In this document: positions 47,840-57,700 of the stretch, piece after piece
Layout of the letters: every line of letters begins with the position of its first letter
How positions within the stretch are numbered: position 1 is the first letter of the stretch
From: Ancylostoma caninum
Taxonomy: Eukaryota; Nematoda; Chromadorea; Rhabditida; Ancylostomatidae
Direction: 5' to 3'
Length of the DNA: 64,000 nt
NCBI GenBank assembly: GCA_037903475.1
Contig: JBAJFG010000040.1
Coordinates: 248,001-312,000, forward strand
Program-made: the position numbers and the translations under genes
The notes under the pieces: generated by a model
Seen by the model: the letters and a program-made list of their open reading frames with translations, nothing else
Databases searched by the model: none
What the model was told of the DNA's origin: nothing

Positions 47840-48070
47840 GAAACCAGTTCACTACTCTAGGCTTTCACAGAAGGATCTGTCGTGAAGGGGAAATTTTGAA
47901 GTGACTGTGAGAATTTTGGAGCGAGAACCACGAACGAGAGCATGCAAAATTATTGGGGCACTGTGGATCCCAAGGAAAAACCAAAAAAATGAATCGCATA
48001 TAGGATGGCCTTTCCAAAACATGGGAACGCAGTAGCCTAGACAGCTTCCTGGTACAAATAAGGCGACCAC
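47840..48070 (+). pseudogene. decayed C-terminal GIY-YIG segment of a canonical Penelope-like element
   Basis: The translation reads FEVTVRILEREPRTRACKII followed by GALWIPRKNQKNES. It aligns residue for residue with the better copy at 53317-53793 (FEVKVTILSREPEILARKTL, EAFWITSKNPKMNRKEE). The core GIY and YIG strands are lost. A hammerhead-like remnant lies about 190 bp downstream, as in the other copy. Confidence 0.6.
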
Positions 48071-48244
48071 GTCATCCGCTTATCTAGTCAACGTTCACTG
48101 GCACAGCTGTAACTTCAGTGATGTTAAATCATAAAGATGAGCATAAAATCTGCCAAGTAGATGAGACTGCAAGATAAACCTAAATTTTTGTTTGCACTGT
48201 TGTGAAGAGATTTAGTGGAATAGGTGGCTCATTGGATTGTCCAT
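48071..48244. other. Penelope-like element 3' tail
   Basis: Non-coding sequence between the GIY-YIG remnant and the hammerhead-like motif; probably part of the same element. Confidence 0.35.
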
Positions 48245-48285
48245 TTCAGGCTCTGAGGAAGGCGACTAGCTGAAGTAAAAAATCT
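48245..48285 (+). ncRNA. degenerate hammerhead-ribozyme motif
   Basis: TTTCAGGCTCTGAGGAAGGC, then GACTAGCTGAAGT, parallels the intact motif at 54008-54053. CTGAGGA is an acceptable first box, but the second box is GAAGT instead of GAAAC and stem II is broken. Probably inactive. Confidence 0.4.
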
Positions 48286-48694
48286 TACTAACCTCCAGTA
48301 CAGCGCATAAATCACTTGATACGTTGATCTAATATTTGCGTTGCCACTTTGCAATATACGTGCAGAAATGAACTTTTTGAGAACATCGTTGAGCGTGGGT
48401 AATAAAACCGAAATCAATGGTGACCAAACATCCTTCCATTACTGCCATTTCCAGGTTTTAATTCAATTACCTTGTTAATCACCTGCACAACTTCTTCCTG
48501 CTCCTGTTCTCGTCGATCACGCATTCATAAGAAGCGAAAGAGATCCAAAAACTGGTACATACGAAACCCAAAATTTCGGTGAGTCCCCATTTTTAGAGTA
48601 GTCTCAGTCACTCAGTCAAGAAAAAAAAATCGATGTAAAGGAGAATATTTCCACTGACGATGAGAAGTTCATAGGGATAAATTGCATCAGTTCA

Positions 48695-48745
48695 CTTTCC
48701 AGGCTTTGACGAAGGAGACTGAGCCGAAACATTGACCGAGTAAAC
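48695..48745 (+). ncRNA. degenerate hammerhead-ribozyme motif (second)
   Basis: TCCAGGCTTTGACGAAGGAG, then ACTGAGCCGAAACATTGACC. Box 2 (GAAAC, 48726-48730) is intact, but box 1 is TTGACGA rather than CTGACGA and stem II is reduced. It lies about 455 bp after the previous motif, consistent with the repeated terminal units of Penelope-like elements. Confidence 0.4.
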
Positions 48746-51700
48746 TGTTATATCAATCTTAGTTACTTCTCAGAAGACACTAAATGAGTATGCTACACCA
48801 CCCTTTGTTGGGGTGTTGAACTTCCGCCGCTTCGAGAAAATCAAAATTTGTTCGCGGTTGACGTCCATACTCACTCAACTCTAGCACTTATTTTTCTTTC
48901 TAATGGGTGAATCTGGAATAGCGGCAATATTATTTCACATTTTCAGAACCTTTTCAACAATTACATACTTACCAACTTTGAAAACACTAGTTTCAGATCG
49001 CACCAGAAACTAGTTTTTCAAAAGCTGGTGAGATACTATTTTCCGCCGCCAGTAAAATTCTTTACCACATGCGTAGGATTCTCTCATTTCTGCGTGATAA
49101 GCCGAGAGTATCAGCTAGTGGAATAGCTTTTGGGGAAAGATGGTAAAACAGCTGTTTTGACCTCTTAGTAAAATATTAGGTTGAGGAATTATAAATGTCC
49201 GCTGCATTCGTTTTCCTTTCTTTCTCTATTTTCCCCAATGCCACCATTTTTGGAGGGGCATGTGTATTCATGTGACAGAACACTTCATGGCGCTCCAGAA
49301 GATATGTGATTTGTTTGGTATTCACCGATGTTTTATTTTTGAAAAATCATTTTCAATTGATGGCCCACCCCCTCAAGGCGGATATTGTGAATACGCGAGC
49401 CGCCATCGGCCGAATCTTTCTCTGCCGTAAAAACAGTCGCCATTCCTTCGAAACCGTTATAGTGTCATATAATAGAAGAGTGTATCTTGAGCACGCAGAC
49501 AGAAAACCACACCTGCTCAGCGACGTACAGCAGTCTATTCCAACACGTAAATCTGATGGCCACGAATGGAAGGTGACACTACGTTTGCGGTAAAATATGA
49601 AAGGAACGTTCCATTCAAGGGTGATGAATCCTGGTCAGAAGTTTCCTACTGATCTCTCTACGCAATATCAGGACCGCTCGGACGAAGACCTCCATCGTCA
49701 TGGTATCAAAACGGCAACTACAAAACTTATCCACGACACGGTCCAAACGACACATCGCGAAAATGACCTAGAAGAGAACCAAAAAATAAGGGTGGGTCTC
49801 CCGCCTCCTAGTTCAGGATCGCCACTATCAGATTAACACTTGTTCCTGCGGATGCAACGTTCATTGTGGGGAAGAACTTTAAAAATTGCAGTGGAGCTCA
49901 AATTTGAGTGGGTAGCTACGGCGTCTTAAAGCTCTATGATTTTGTCACGGAGGGCACTCCCTCATTCTATGGAGGAAGCAAAAGGGTCATGCAACAATTT
50001 GGAAAATACGATTATCGGACACTTACCACCCGCGGCGCGTCAGGTCCCGGTACAACAGTAGGAGAAAAGCGCTGTTCTCAGTCTTTCCTCAATAAGGACA
50101 GCTCAGCTTTGATCTAAAGTGATCAATAAGACGTTGTAATGACCCAGGACATCTTTTAAACCGCGTACGGCTGTTTTGTCAAAGGTCCACAAAGGCAAAA
50201 CGGCCTGACGCTGCGCTTGCGGGTGGTAAGTGACCGTAGATGGGAAAATACCCCTTGGATGGAGCTCTTGTATTATTGTCGTGGTAGTGTTTCTAATTTG
50301 AAGGTCAAACGGACATTTATAATTCCTCAACCTAATAGTCGCAAAATGAAGAGCTAGTCGACAACTATTCCAACTATTTTTCCAGGCTGGTAATGACGTC
50401 ATACTAGTTTGCGAGCGTTTTTTACAGCAAAAGCTTGCAAACTAGTACATTTGAGCTTGTTTGCAAGTTGTTTTTGAGAAATCTTCGTCTGCAACTTGCT
50501 CATGAGTTGGCATCTGACCAGCTGTAGGTGTCCACATCTAGTTCTAGTTCAAGAGCGAAAGAAACTTGACTGCAGGACATAAACACTGTCCAATAGTATT
50601 CAGCCAGCATGTGCATGCTGCCAATACATACATGAACTTAGCACACATACATAATTCGCTTGAATGAGAAATGTTTTTGCTTGTAGGTACACATTTTCAA
50701 CATTTCCGAAGGTTTTTTCTCTGTCAAACGATGAATCGTGTAAAACAAAGGCCACTTTTCTGGTAAGCAACACTTACCCCAGAACATTCATCGGTTTGTA
50801 GGTCAGTTAGCTGGGTCTTGCAGCAATCACCGGTCGGATTGGAGCATTGCTAGTATCGAAGAAAGTCTTATCGTAATGCTATCTTCAAATAGTTCAAGCG
50901 CCCACTATGTCGAACGATCGTTGCTCCCTTGACCAGTGATGTGTATGTAACTTTTGGACCGCTCCCGTGCGCACGAAACGACCAATTCATTCGTTTATGC
51001 CAATGATCGACCAGTTTCTCCATACCCTTGCAACAGAATTTCCTCCCATTACTAATATATTTATCTTTCCCACAGTTTATGGTTAACCCATTTGGTGTAC
51101 CATTATTAAATACAATTATTTTATTAAGTAGGGGTGTATCGTTCATCATTCTGACCACGGTTTTGGTTTATAGTTCTTTCCGTTGACTTTTTTTTGGCGA
51201 AATCAGAGGGGCACATGATGATTAGATAGCTGCCTTGAGAAATGGATTAGTGTTTGAAGAAGAGAAATGTGGGAAGAAGTCCGTGAAGGACAAAATGATG
51301 TTTCTCGTCGGAAACAAAAAGAAACTGCTCTCTTCACTCTTGAACTGTTTTTATTACTTCCAAATTCATTGGAATCCATTGTTTCAAATGCACCAACGTT
51401 CAATTCCTAGTTTTCATTCTGGCACCCTATTTATTCATTTGATTTTCTCTCCTCCTCTTAGTCCTTTCGTAGCATTTGAAACTGACAAAACGACTTGAAC
51501 ATCGCAGAACTGCTTAGATGAGTAGGGATAGCTTCTGTTGCCAAGTATGAACTTTCATTTCTTCTACGCTACTACGGGCTTGTGTAAACCTTGAATTAAG
51601 CTGCTGGGTTTAACTTGCGAACCTTTTACCAAATGAATCGTTGTGTGCGAGCCATTAATGCATCATGGCGATCATCATTTTATGCGCACTGTTAGCAGTT

Positions 51701-53060
51701 TCTACTCCTGTAGCCGGGAACTTACTAGAAAGTTCTCTAAAATCCTTCCTCGGAACCAACTCTTTAATCAGTAATCGAATAATGTTTGCTTTGCTCACTC
51801 TTCCAACTAGTTCTTCTTTACGATTTCCCTGCCAACTACCAGTACGGCCTCATAATTGATCTACACATACCTTCCATAGCTTAAGTGTATCTGTTAGTTA
51901 TTCAGGAAGAGCGACGATTTGATGAAACTTCTTCGTCGAGATAATTGCTCCCCTAGGATCCGGTAAATTCCTTGAATTTGTTCACTACGTGTCTACCTAA
52001 TAACCCCTTCGAGATCTGGGAAAAGCACTGCAGTAGCAGATTACTTCACGTCTTTTACATGACGTCTACTACTTTGATAAAGGTCAGTAGGAACGTAGCC
52101 GCAACTGCGATTTTTCCACTCTTCAACAGCAAATGAGGAAGCATGGCAGGAATCGAGGGGAGAGTGGCAGAAATTGCGAGAAGATGCCGCTGGTCTCTGT
52201 ATTCGATATCTTCCATCGTTCGGACTGCGTTTTTGTTGCACAGCTCTACCAGAGTAGAAGGAGAACGACCTGCTTCTGCGCTATGGCTGAAACATTTGTA
52301 TTGGACCTCTCCTGTTTTTGGGGTGATGTCTGGCTGCAATAGACATCCAAATGAGCAGAAAAATAAATAAATAAACAATCGTACATAGAAAATATGTGAA
52401 CTTGTACATTTTTTGCTTCTAAATCACATGTAATCAGAGTATTGAGCAGGTATGAAGACACCCATCTAGCGTTCCATCTTCCAAAACAACACTGTAGCTC
52501 TACTGGTGCCGAGTTGTCTGCCTCTTGCAGTTGTAGATACCATGCATTGATGAGGGAAGCGATAAGAGCGTTGCCGCTACGATGACCCCGGCTTGCCGCT
52601 CCCGTTGTTGGTACTCTGAACTCTCTTAACCTGCCTGCAGACTTCCATAAATTCGCTATTTTTTGTACTCGTTGCATTTCATCCTCAGCTAGCCAACATC
52701 AAAAAGTCATGCTTGGGAGCATAATGAAAATTAATAAAATAGTTCGTTATGCTGTCACTTGTGCTTAAAAAGTGCAGGAGAATGGTTGAGTTGCCGTGCA
52801 ATCGCACTTTGCCAGCGACAACTCTGCCAAAACCGGTCGAAAAGTGGTAGCATTGGACTTTTTGCTGGGTAAAGAGCTTTTAAGTACAGCAACGTAGTCA
52901 AGATTTCTATTGATCGCCTCTAGAGTAGCCGTACTATCTTCAGGGGATTTTTCCGCACTATTATGTTGTATTTAGTTGCTTTTTGTAGGTGTATGTATGT
53001 AATTCCTCTGTCTGGTAAATATTGCACCAAGAATACATGGCTATATACGCCTGCGTCTGG
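48746..53060. other. unassigned intergenic sequence
   Basis: I do not recognise a gene. Open frames of about 80-145 codons lie at 49306-49593 and 49597-49836 (plus), and 51158-50868 and 52677-52246 (minus). None has a motif I can name. The minus frame at 52677-52246 (starting MQRVQKIANLWKSAGRLREF) is the most protein-like and could be an exon. GCAAACTAGT-like inverted pairs at 50400-50450 can form a hairpin. Confidence 0.3.
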
Positions 53061-53166
53061 ATGCATCATTGAGATTACCTGGGGTAAACTTGTTGACGCT
53101 CCTATTAATGTTGGGTAGACTCGTGTGGTGTTAACTCGTTCGTTCTGGGTAATGTCAATGATGCGT
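53061..53166. repeat. palindromic GGTAA/TTACC repeat family (well preserved copy)
   Basis: The left arm ATGCATCATTGAGATTACCT with GGGGTAAACTTG pairs with the right arm TCGTTCTGGGTAATGTCAAT with GATGCGT. The centre TATTAATGTTGGGTAGAC matches the copy at 28409-28516. Confidence 0.7.
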
Positions 53167-53316
53167 GCGACCCCTGCTCCTCCTGCAGCCACCATTCATC
53201 AGTCGCACTAATGGGTGGACACACTTTTCCATAAGAAAATTGATGAACTGCTCTGTTCCTCATTCATTCATTGCTTTGCTGGTACCCACTACTGCTCCTG
53301 GAGGTCCGCTACATAA

Positions 53317-53793
53317 TTAAGTAAACAGTTGAGATTCCGTAGCAGAATAACACCCAGAACCCTCAACGAGCGCCTAGTGCGAAACCGGGCTTACGACCGC
53401 CTCTGCGAAACACCAAACTGTGTAATTTGTTGTTCGGGCAGGGAAGGAGACTGTGCTGCCTCGGGAGTAATTTACCTTATAACTTGTAGTACTTGTGGGG
53501 AGCAGTATATTGGGGAAACTGGGCGCCCATTGTTTGTCCGTATTAAAGAACATCTAGAGGGTCTCAATAAATCCAAACTTTCCACGCCACTAGGAACGCA
53601 CCGTGTATTACGTCACAACAACGCTCTGTTTGAGGTAAAGGTCACGATCTTGTCGCGGGAACCCGAAATTCTGGCTCGCAAAACATTGGAAGCATTTTGG
53701 ATTACTTCCAAAAACCCAAAAATGAACAGAAAGGAGGAGTGCATTGCTATAACAAACGAGCTCGCGCTGTACCAGAACCTATGCGGGTTTTGA
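53317..53793 (+). pseudogene. 5'-truncated canonical Penelope-like element: C-terminal GIY-YIG domain
   Basis: About 158 codons are open, with no ATG start and a stop upstream near 53310. It shows a linker (CETPNCVICCSGREGDC), then GIY as VIYLITC, YIG as QYIGETGR, the catalytic Arg in GRPLFVRIKEH, and the Glu in KTLEAFWI. The tail is NRKEECIAITNELALYQNLCGF-like and ends in TGA at 53793. This endonuclease normally follows the reverse transcriptase in Penelope-like elements; here the RT is absent. The domain residues are intact, so this is a 5'-truncated insertion. It is unrelated in architecture to the N-terminal GIY-YIG element at 5341-8253. Confidence 0.8.
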
Positions 53794-54007
53794 CCTACGT
53801 TGGCGGGTCTGTAAGGCACTTAAATACCTTAAGCGGCGCACTTTTATCACTAGGTGGTCCGTTATTCCATCGGCATTGCGGCTGTCAAGGTGAGCATCAC
53901 GGTTACCTTCTCCTCTGGTATTGTTCTGGTCCTATCCCGCTTGTTGGATTAGGTCCTGTTGATGTGATGAGGTGTTTGAGGGGTAAATCATACTTGTCTT
54001 TGACTTT
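53794..54007. other. 3' untranslated tail of the truncated Penelope-like element
   Basis: Sequence between the stop codon and the hammerhead motif. It remains open in another frame, which continues into a SDEGDCAETL-like peptide that is simply the ribozyme core translated. Confidence 0.4.
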
Positions 54008-54053
54008 TCCAGGCTCTGACGAAGGCGACTGCGCCGAAACGTTAGCCGTTCAA
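54008..54053 (+). ncRNA. hammerhead ribozyme of a Penelope-like element
   Basis: Box 1 CTGACGA lies at 54016-54022. Stem II is GGCG (54024-54027) with CGCC (54032-54035) around the loop ACTG. Box 2 GAA is at 54036-54038. A minimal 3-bp stem III, ACG (54039-54041) with CGT (54047-54049), is followed by T at 54050 as the cleavage-site base. Stem I is open and only weakly predicted. Type I hammerheads with very short stem III are known in Penelope-like elements and are thought to act as dimers. One unpaired A at 54023 next to box 1 is non-ideal. Confidence 0.7.
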
Positions 54054-54130
54054 TAAAAAGATCAATACAAATCTTGGCCTCTGCTCAAAAGACCACAAAA
54101 CTCGGACAGTTGAGATTCTCAGGACCCTTA

Positions 54131-54480
54131 TGCGTCATTGAGATTACCCATGGTAAACGAGTTATTGTACCAAATTTAGCCTTCATCTAGCACCATCAGT
54201 ATCTTTGCCATTATGTGACGCTGCTATCCACGCGTATGAAATCAACCACCATACAATAAAGCATCCTGTCCCAGAGCTGGCATTCAACCACGCAAATCAA
54301 CTACGGTTAGCCGATTGGATGTCCTATAGACTATATAATGTTGGGAGAAGCAGAACCTTAGATGGTTTACTAGCATGGGCGTGGATGTATCCTTAGAATT
54401 ACCTCTAGTAAATGTTGTGTCAACGAACTCGAACCTACTCTTTACCTGGCACCCATCAACATGTTCAATCATAAGTGACG
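54131..54480. repeat. partial copies of the palindromic GGTAA/TTACC family
   Basis: GCGTCATTGAGATTACCCAT with GGTAAACGAGTT (54131-54162) is a left half. ATCCTTAGAATTACCTCTAG with TAAATGTTGTG (about 54388-54420) and its right neighbour form another decayed copy. Confidence 0.5.
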
Positions 54481-54735
54481 CTGTGTACTCCTAGCTGCTA
54501 TCCGTGGGTATGAAATCCACTCTTCCATCAATTCATCCAGGGCCCTGGTTTCGCTGGGTTATGAATCCTAACCCAGAAGGTGCAGGGTCTCCTCAGGGCA
54601 AATAGCGACTAGTGCTTATTCCAGATCAAACGAACTATCATATGATTTGCATTGTGCAATACTTTGAGAAGCTGACATCCGACAATAATGACGAATTCTC
54701 ACCAAATGCTGCGATTTTTATAAAATATCCCCAGA

Positions 54736-54747
54736 CCTTCTTTTCAG
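54736..54747 (+). promoter_or_regulatory. candidate spliced-leader acceptor for the DHODH gene
   Basis: CCTTCTTTTCAG ends at 54747, 48 nt upstream of the first in-frame ATG (54796). It matches the nematode acceptor consensus and is a plausible trans-splice site. An upstream non-coding exon is the alternative. Confidence 0.5.
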
Positions 54748-54795
54748 GACGGGCTAACTTCTCACTGGCAGGGACAGCACCGCTGTCTGCACACC

Positions 54796-57700
54796 ATGTT
54801 CCCCAAACCATCTCCACGACATATTTCTAAGTCCACCATGCTGTTCATCGGCGGCGGCATGCTCGGATACGGCGCCTTGGAAATGCTCTGGAGTTCAGAG
54901 ACATTTCAGTCTAAAGCAGTAGGTGCTTCGAAGTTTTATAGGAACGATAACGCTCACAGTACCTAGCCTTTTTAGCTTATGCCAGTGATTAATCACTACT
55001 TCGATGAAGAAGCCTCTCATGATCTCGCTGTTCGAGTTGCAGCTTGGGGATTGTTTCCACGACTTGGTACCAATAGGAAGGAATATCCCGAGCTGAACTG
55101 TGAGGTGCTTCTAACTTTGGCTACGTTGCCATTAACTGCAGTAACGGAAAGAGGAAGATAACAGGAAAAGGAACTATTACCCTCTAGAATCATATTTGAA
55201 AACACTTCCGCAATATCCTTTCCTAACTTCAGTCTTGGGGGGGGTGGGGTCAAAATAACTCGTACTAGCCGCACACTTATATCACAAAATAACGCTTTTT
55301 TCGCCGACGATTCTATGAAGAACTGATGCTTTCTTGAAGGCAGTGTATCATTTGAGAATCGTTTTCTGGACTTTCATACGAGAAGATTCTTCAGGAGACG
55401 CTGATTAAGATGCTATACAAATTTCCTTATGGGATTTCCTAGCGACCTCTTTTTGAATCCCTTCTTTATGGAGAGTTCAAGATTCCCGTCGTGACAGCTA
55501 CAACGAGTTGGCGCTCAACAATTTGAGTACCAGTGATCGGTATCATCGCTGTCCCGACTCCGCACCTCTGTATGGTAGATGTTGCAACAGACAGCTCAAA
55601 TTCTCTAAGAGGGTTCAGAAGAGGGTTTTCGGCATTTTCATGAGGAAATCTGTATACCGAAGATTATTTTGATGTTGAACTCCCCTCTCCAAATTGTTAG
55701 AGTGAGCCGTAGAACACTTACTTAACACATTCGCGACCTTACGCTCTTAGCATGGTGTGTCACCTGGGACACACGCGCTTTTGCACAAGTGGGACCCGTG
55801 CTCAACCGCTCTGCCCAGTGCATATGTAGAAAGCTTGAATATTTGTTAGTATAACGCTACATTGAAGTTTGCTAATTCTGACTGCTTCACAGAAATATAA
55901 CTCTGAGAAGAGCGTGCTCACCCAATTGATCACGCGGTCCCACGCGTCGCACCATGCGTGTCAACCGGTTGAGCACATTGTCGCGAAGGTGTTAAACTTG
56001 GTTGCTCACAACACCACAGATATGGTTACATTATTTGGGTCTGTACTACTAAGGAGTAAAATTATGGATGTGCGTTTTCGCGAGGAACAAAATTTATTCT
56101 GAAAACATTAGCAGAGCGCTCCAATTACACTCACTCTCAACTACCCTTCCTCATCGTTCAGCAGGAAATGGAGTTCTTCTTGGAGAAGTCAATGCGCTGT
56201 GAGTCTAAACAGAAGGTTACCAGAGCCGCCACTTTCTCGCGGTTTTGAATTTTTCTTCGTGAGGAAGGCGTCCTACCCGGAACTAAGTAGTGGTTTGGTA
56301 GTGGCGAGTCTTGGCTAAGTGGCGGCTAAGACAGGACTTCCCATCCTACATATTTCTCCCACTTTTTTGTTGAGTATTTTTCCTCGCCTTCAGATGGGCC
56401 TGATCGTGAAAAATTTCTAGTAGTCGTGGTTTCGACAATATGATCGTGAACCGGGTGGCCTGCATGGCCCACCTGTTGTAGACAGAGATCTGCCGTACCA
56501 GTCTATTTGGAATCTAGCCCCTCGCATTAGACCTTTCCTCTTTTGTTTCACCATGAAGGCACGTCTTCTTCAGTATGTGGGTAACTATGTCTGGAGCAGC
56601 ACTTTGCTCTTTTGCTGTGCCACAGCGGTTTTGCAAGTGGTGTAGTGATATGCCTCTCTCTTATGCCCTACTAAATTTGTCCCAAGAAACTTCCTAATCA
56701 AGGTACGTACCATATACATAGAAGAATTTGTTTTGTAGAGGCTTCCACTACAATTCCATGACAACCTTCCAAATTTTTATAAAAATCAAAAGCTGAGTCG
56801 TACCAATCGACGAATCGTGCACCTAAAGATGCGCAACAAATCGTTCTTCAAGCACCTGTAGACGGTCGAGCATATGTCTTCAATAACACTCTGATAGATA
56901 TGAAAATGTAGGCGCGCATCTATAGTTTTATGCTCTAATATAATCGCGCATATTACTTTGTAGAAAGGGTTCTCGCTACAGTAATAATAGTAGCCGTTTT
57001 TCGTTGTTTCCAGTTTCTTGGAAAACCGCTGAAAAATCCGATTGGTTTGGCTGCAGGATTCGACAGGAACGGCGAGGCGATTCGCTCACTCGCAGAGTTG
57101 TCGGGTTTTGGTCTCGTCGAAATAGGCTCCGTTACGCCAATCCCACAAAAAGGAGATGCAAGGTCCAGGGAGTTTCGCCTCCAAGAAGATGAGGTAGAGA
57201 CACTTTAGAACGATACAAGCAGGACGAGGCTACAGCTATGATCTACATCCTTTTTTTGCCCCCTTTTTCAGGGAATAATTAGTCGCTATGGTTTCAATAA
57301 CGACGGCGTTGGGAAAGTTCAAAAGCGAGTTAGAGCCGCTCGTGCCGAATGGATGGAACATTTTGCTATGTTTGGTGTCAATATTGCCAACAATAAACTC
57401 ACTGATGATGCAAAGTTAGTGAAGCTGATCTTTTTCTACCTATGAGCTTCCAATAAGAGAGCTCTAGACGTGGTTCGCCAGTTGAAGCACTTCTTACCAA
57501 AAGGTCCAGACCTCACAGTTACTGGCTTTTTGTGAGGACTGTTTCCACAAGTGCTCTAATCCTTTTTCAGATTGGACTATGAGATTGGCGTGAACTACTT
57601 CGCCGCCTACAGTGACTACATCGTCATCAATGTTTCCTCTCCAGAGAGTCTAAACTTACTTTCCGCTGAGAGAAAATGTGATTTACAAAAGGTGCATTTT

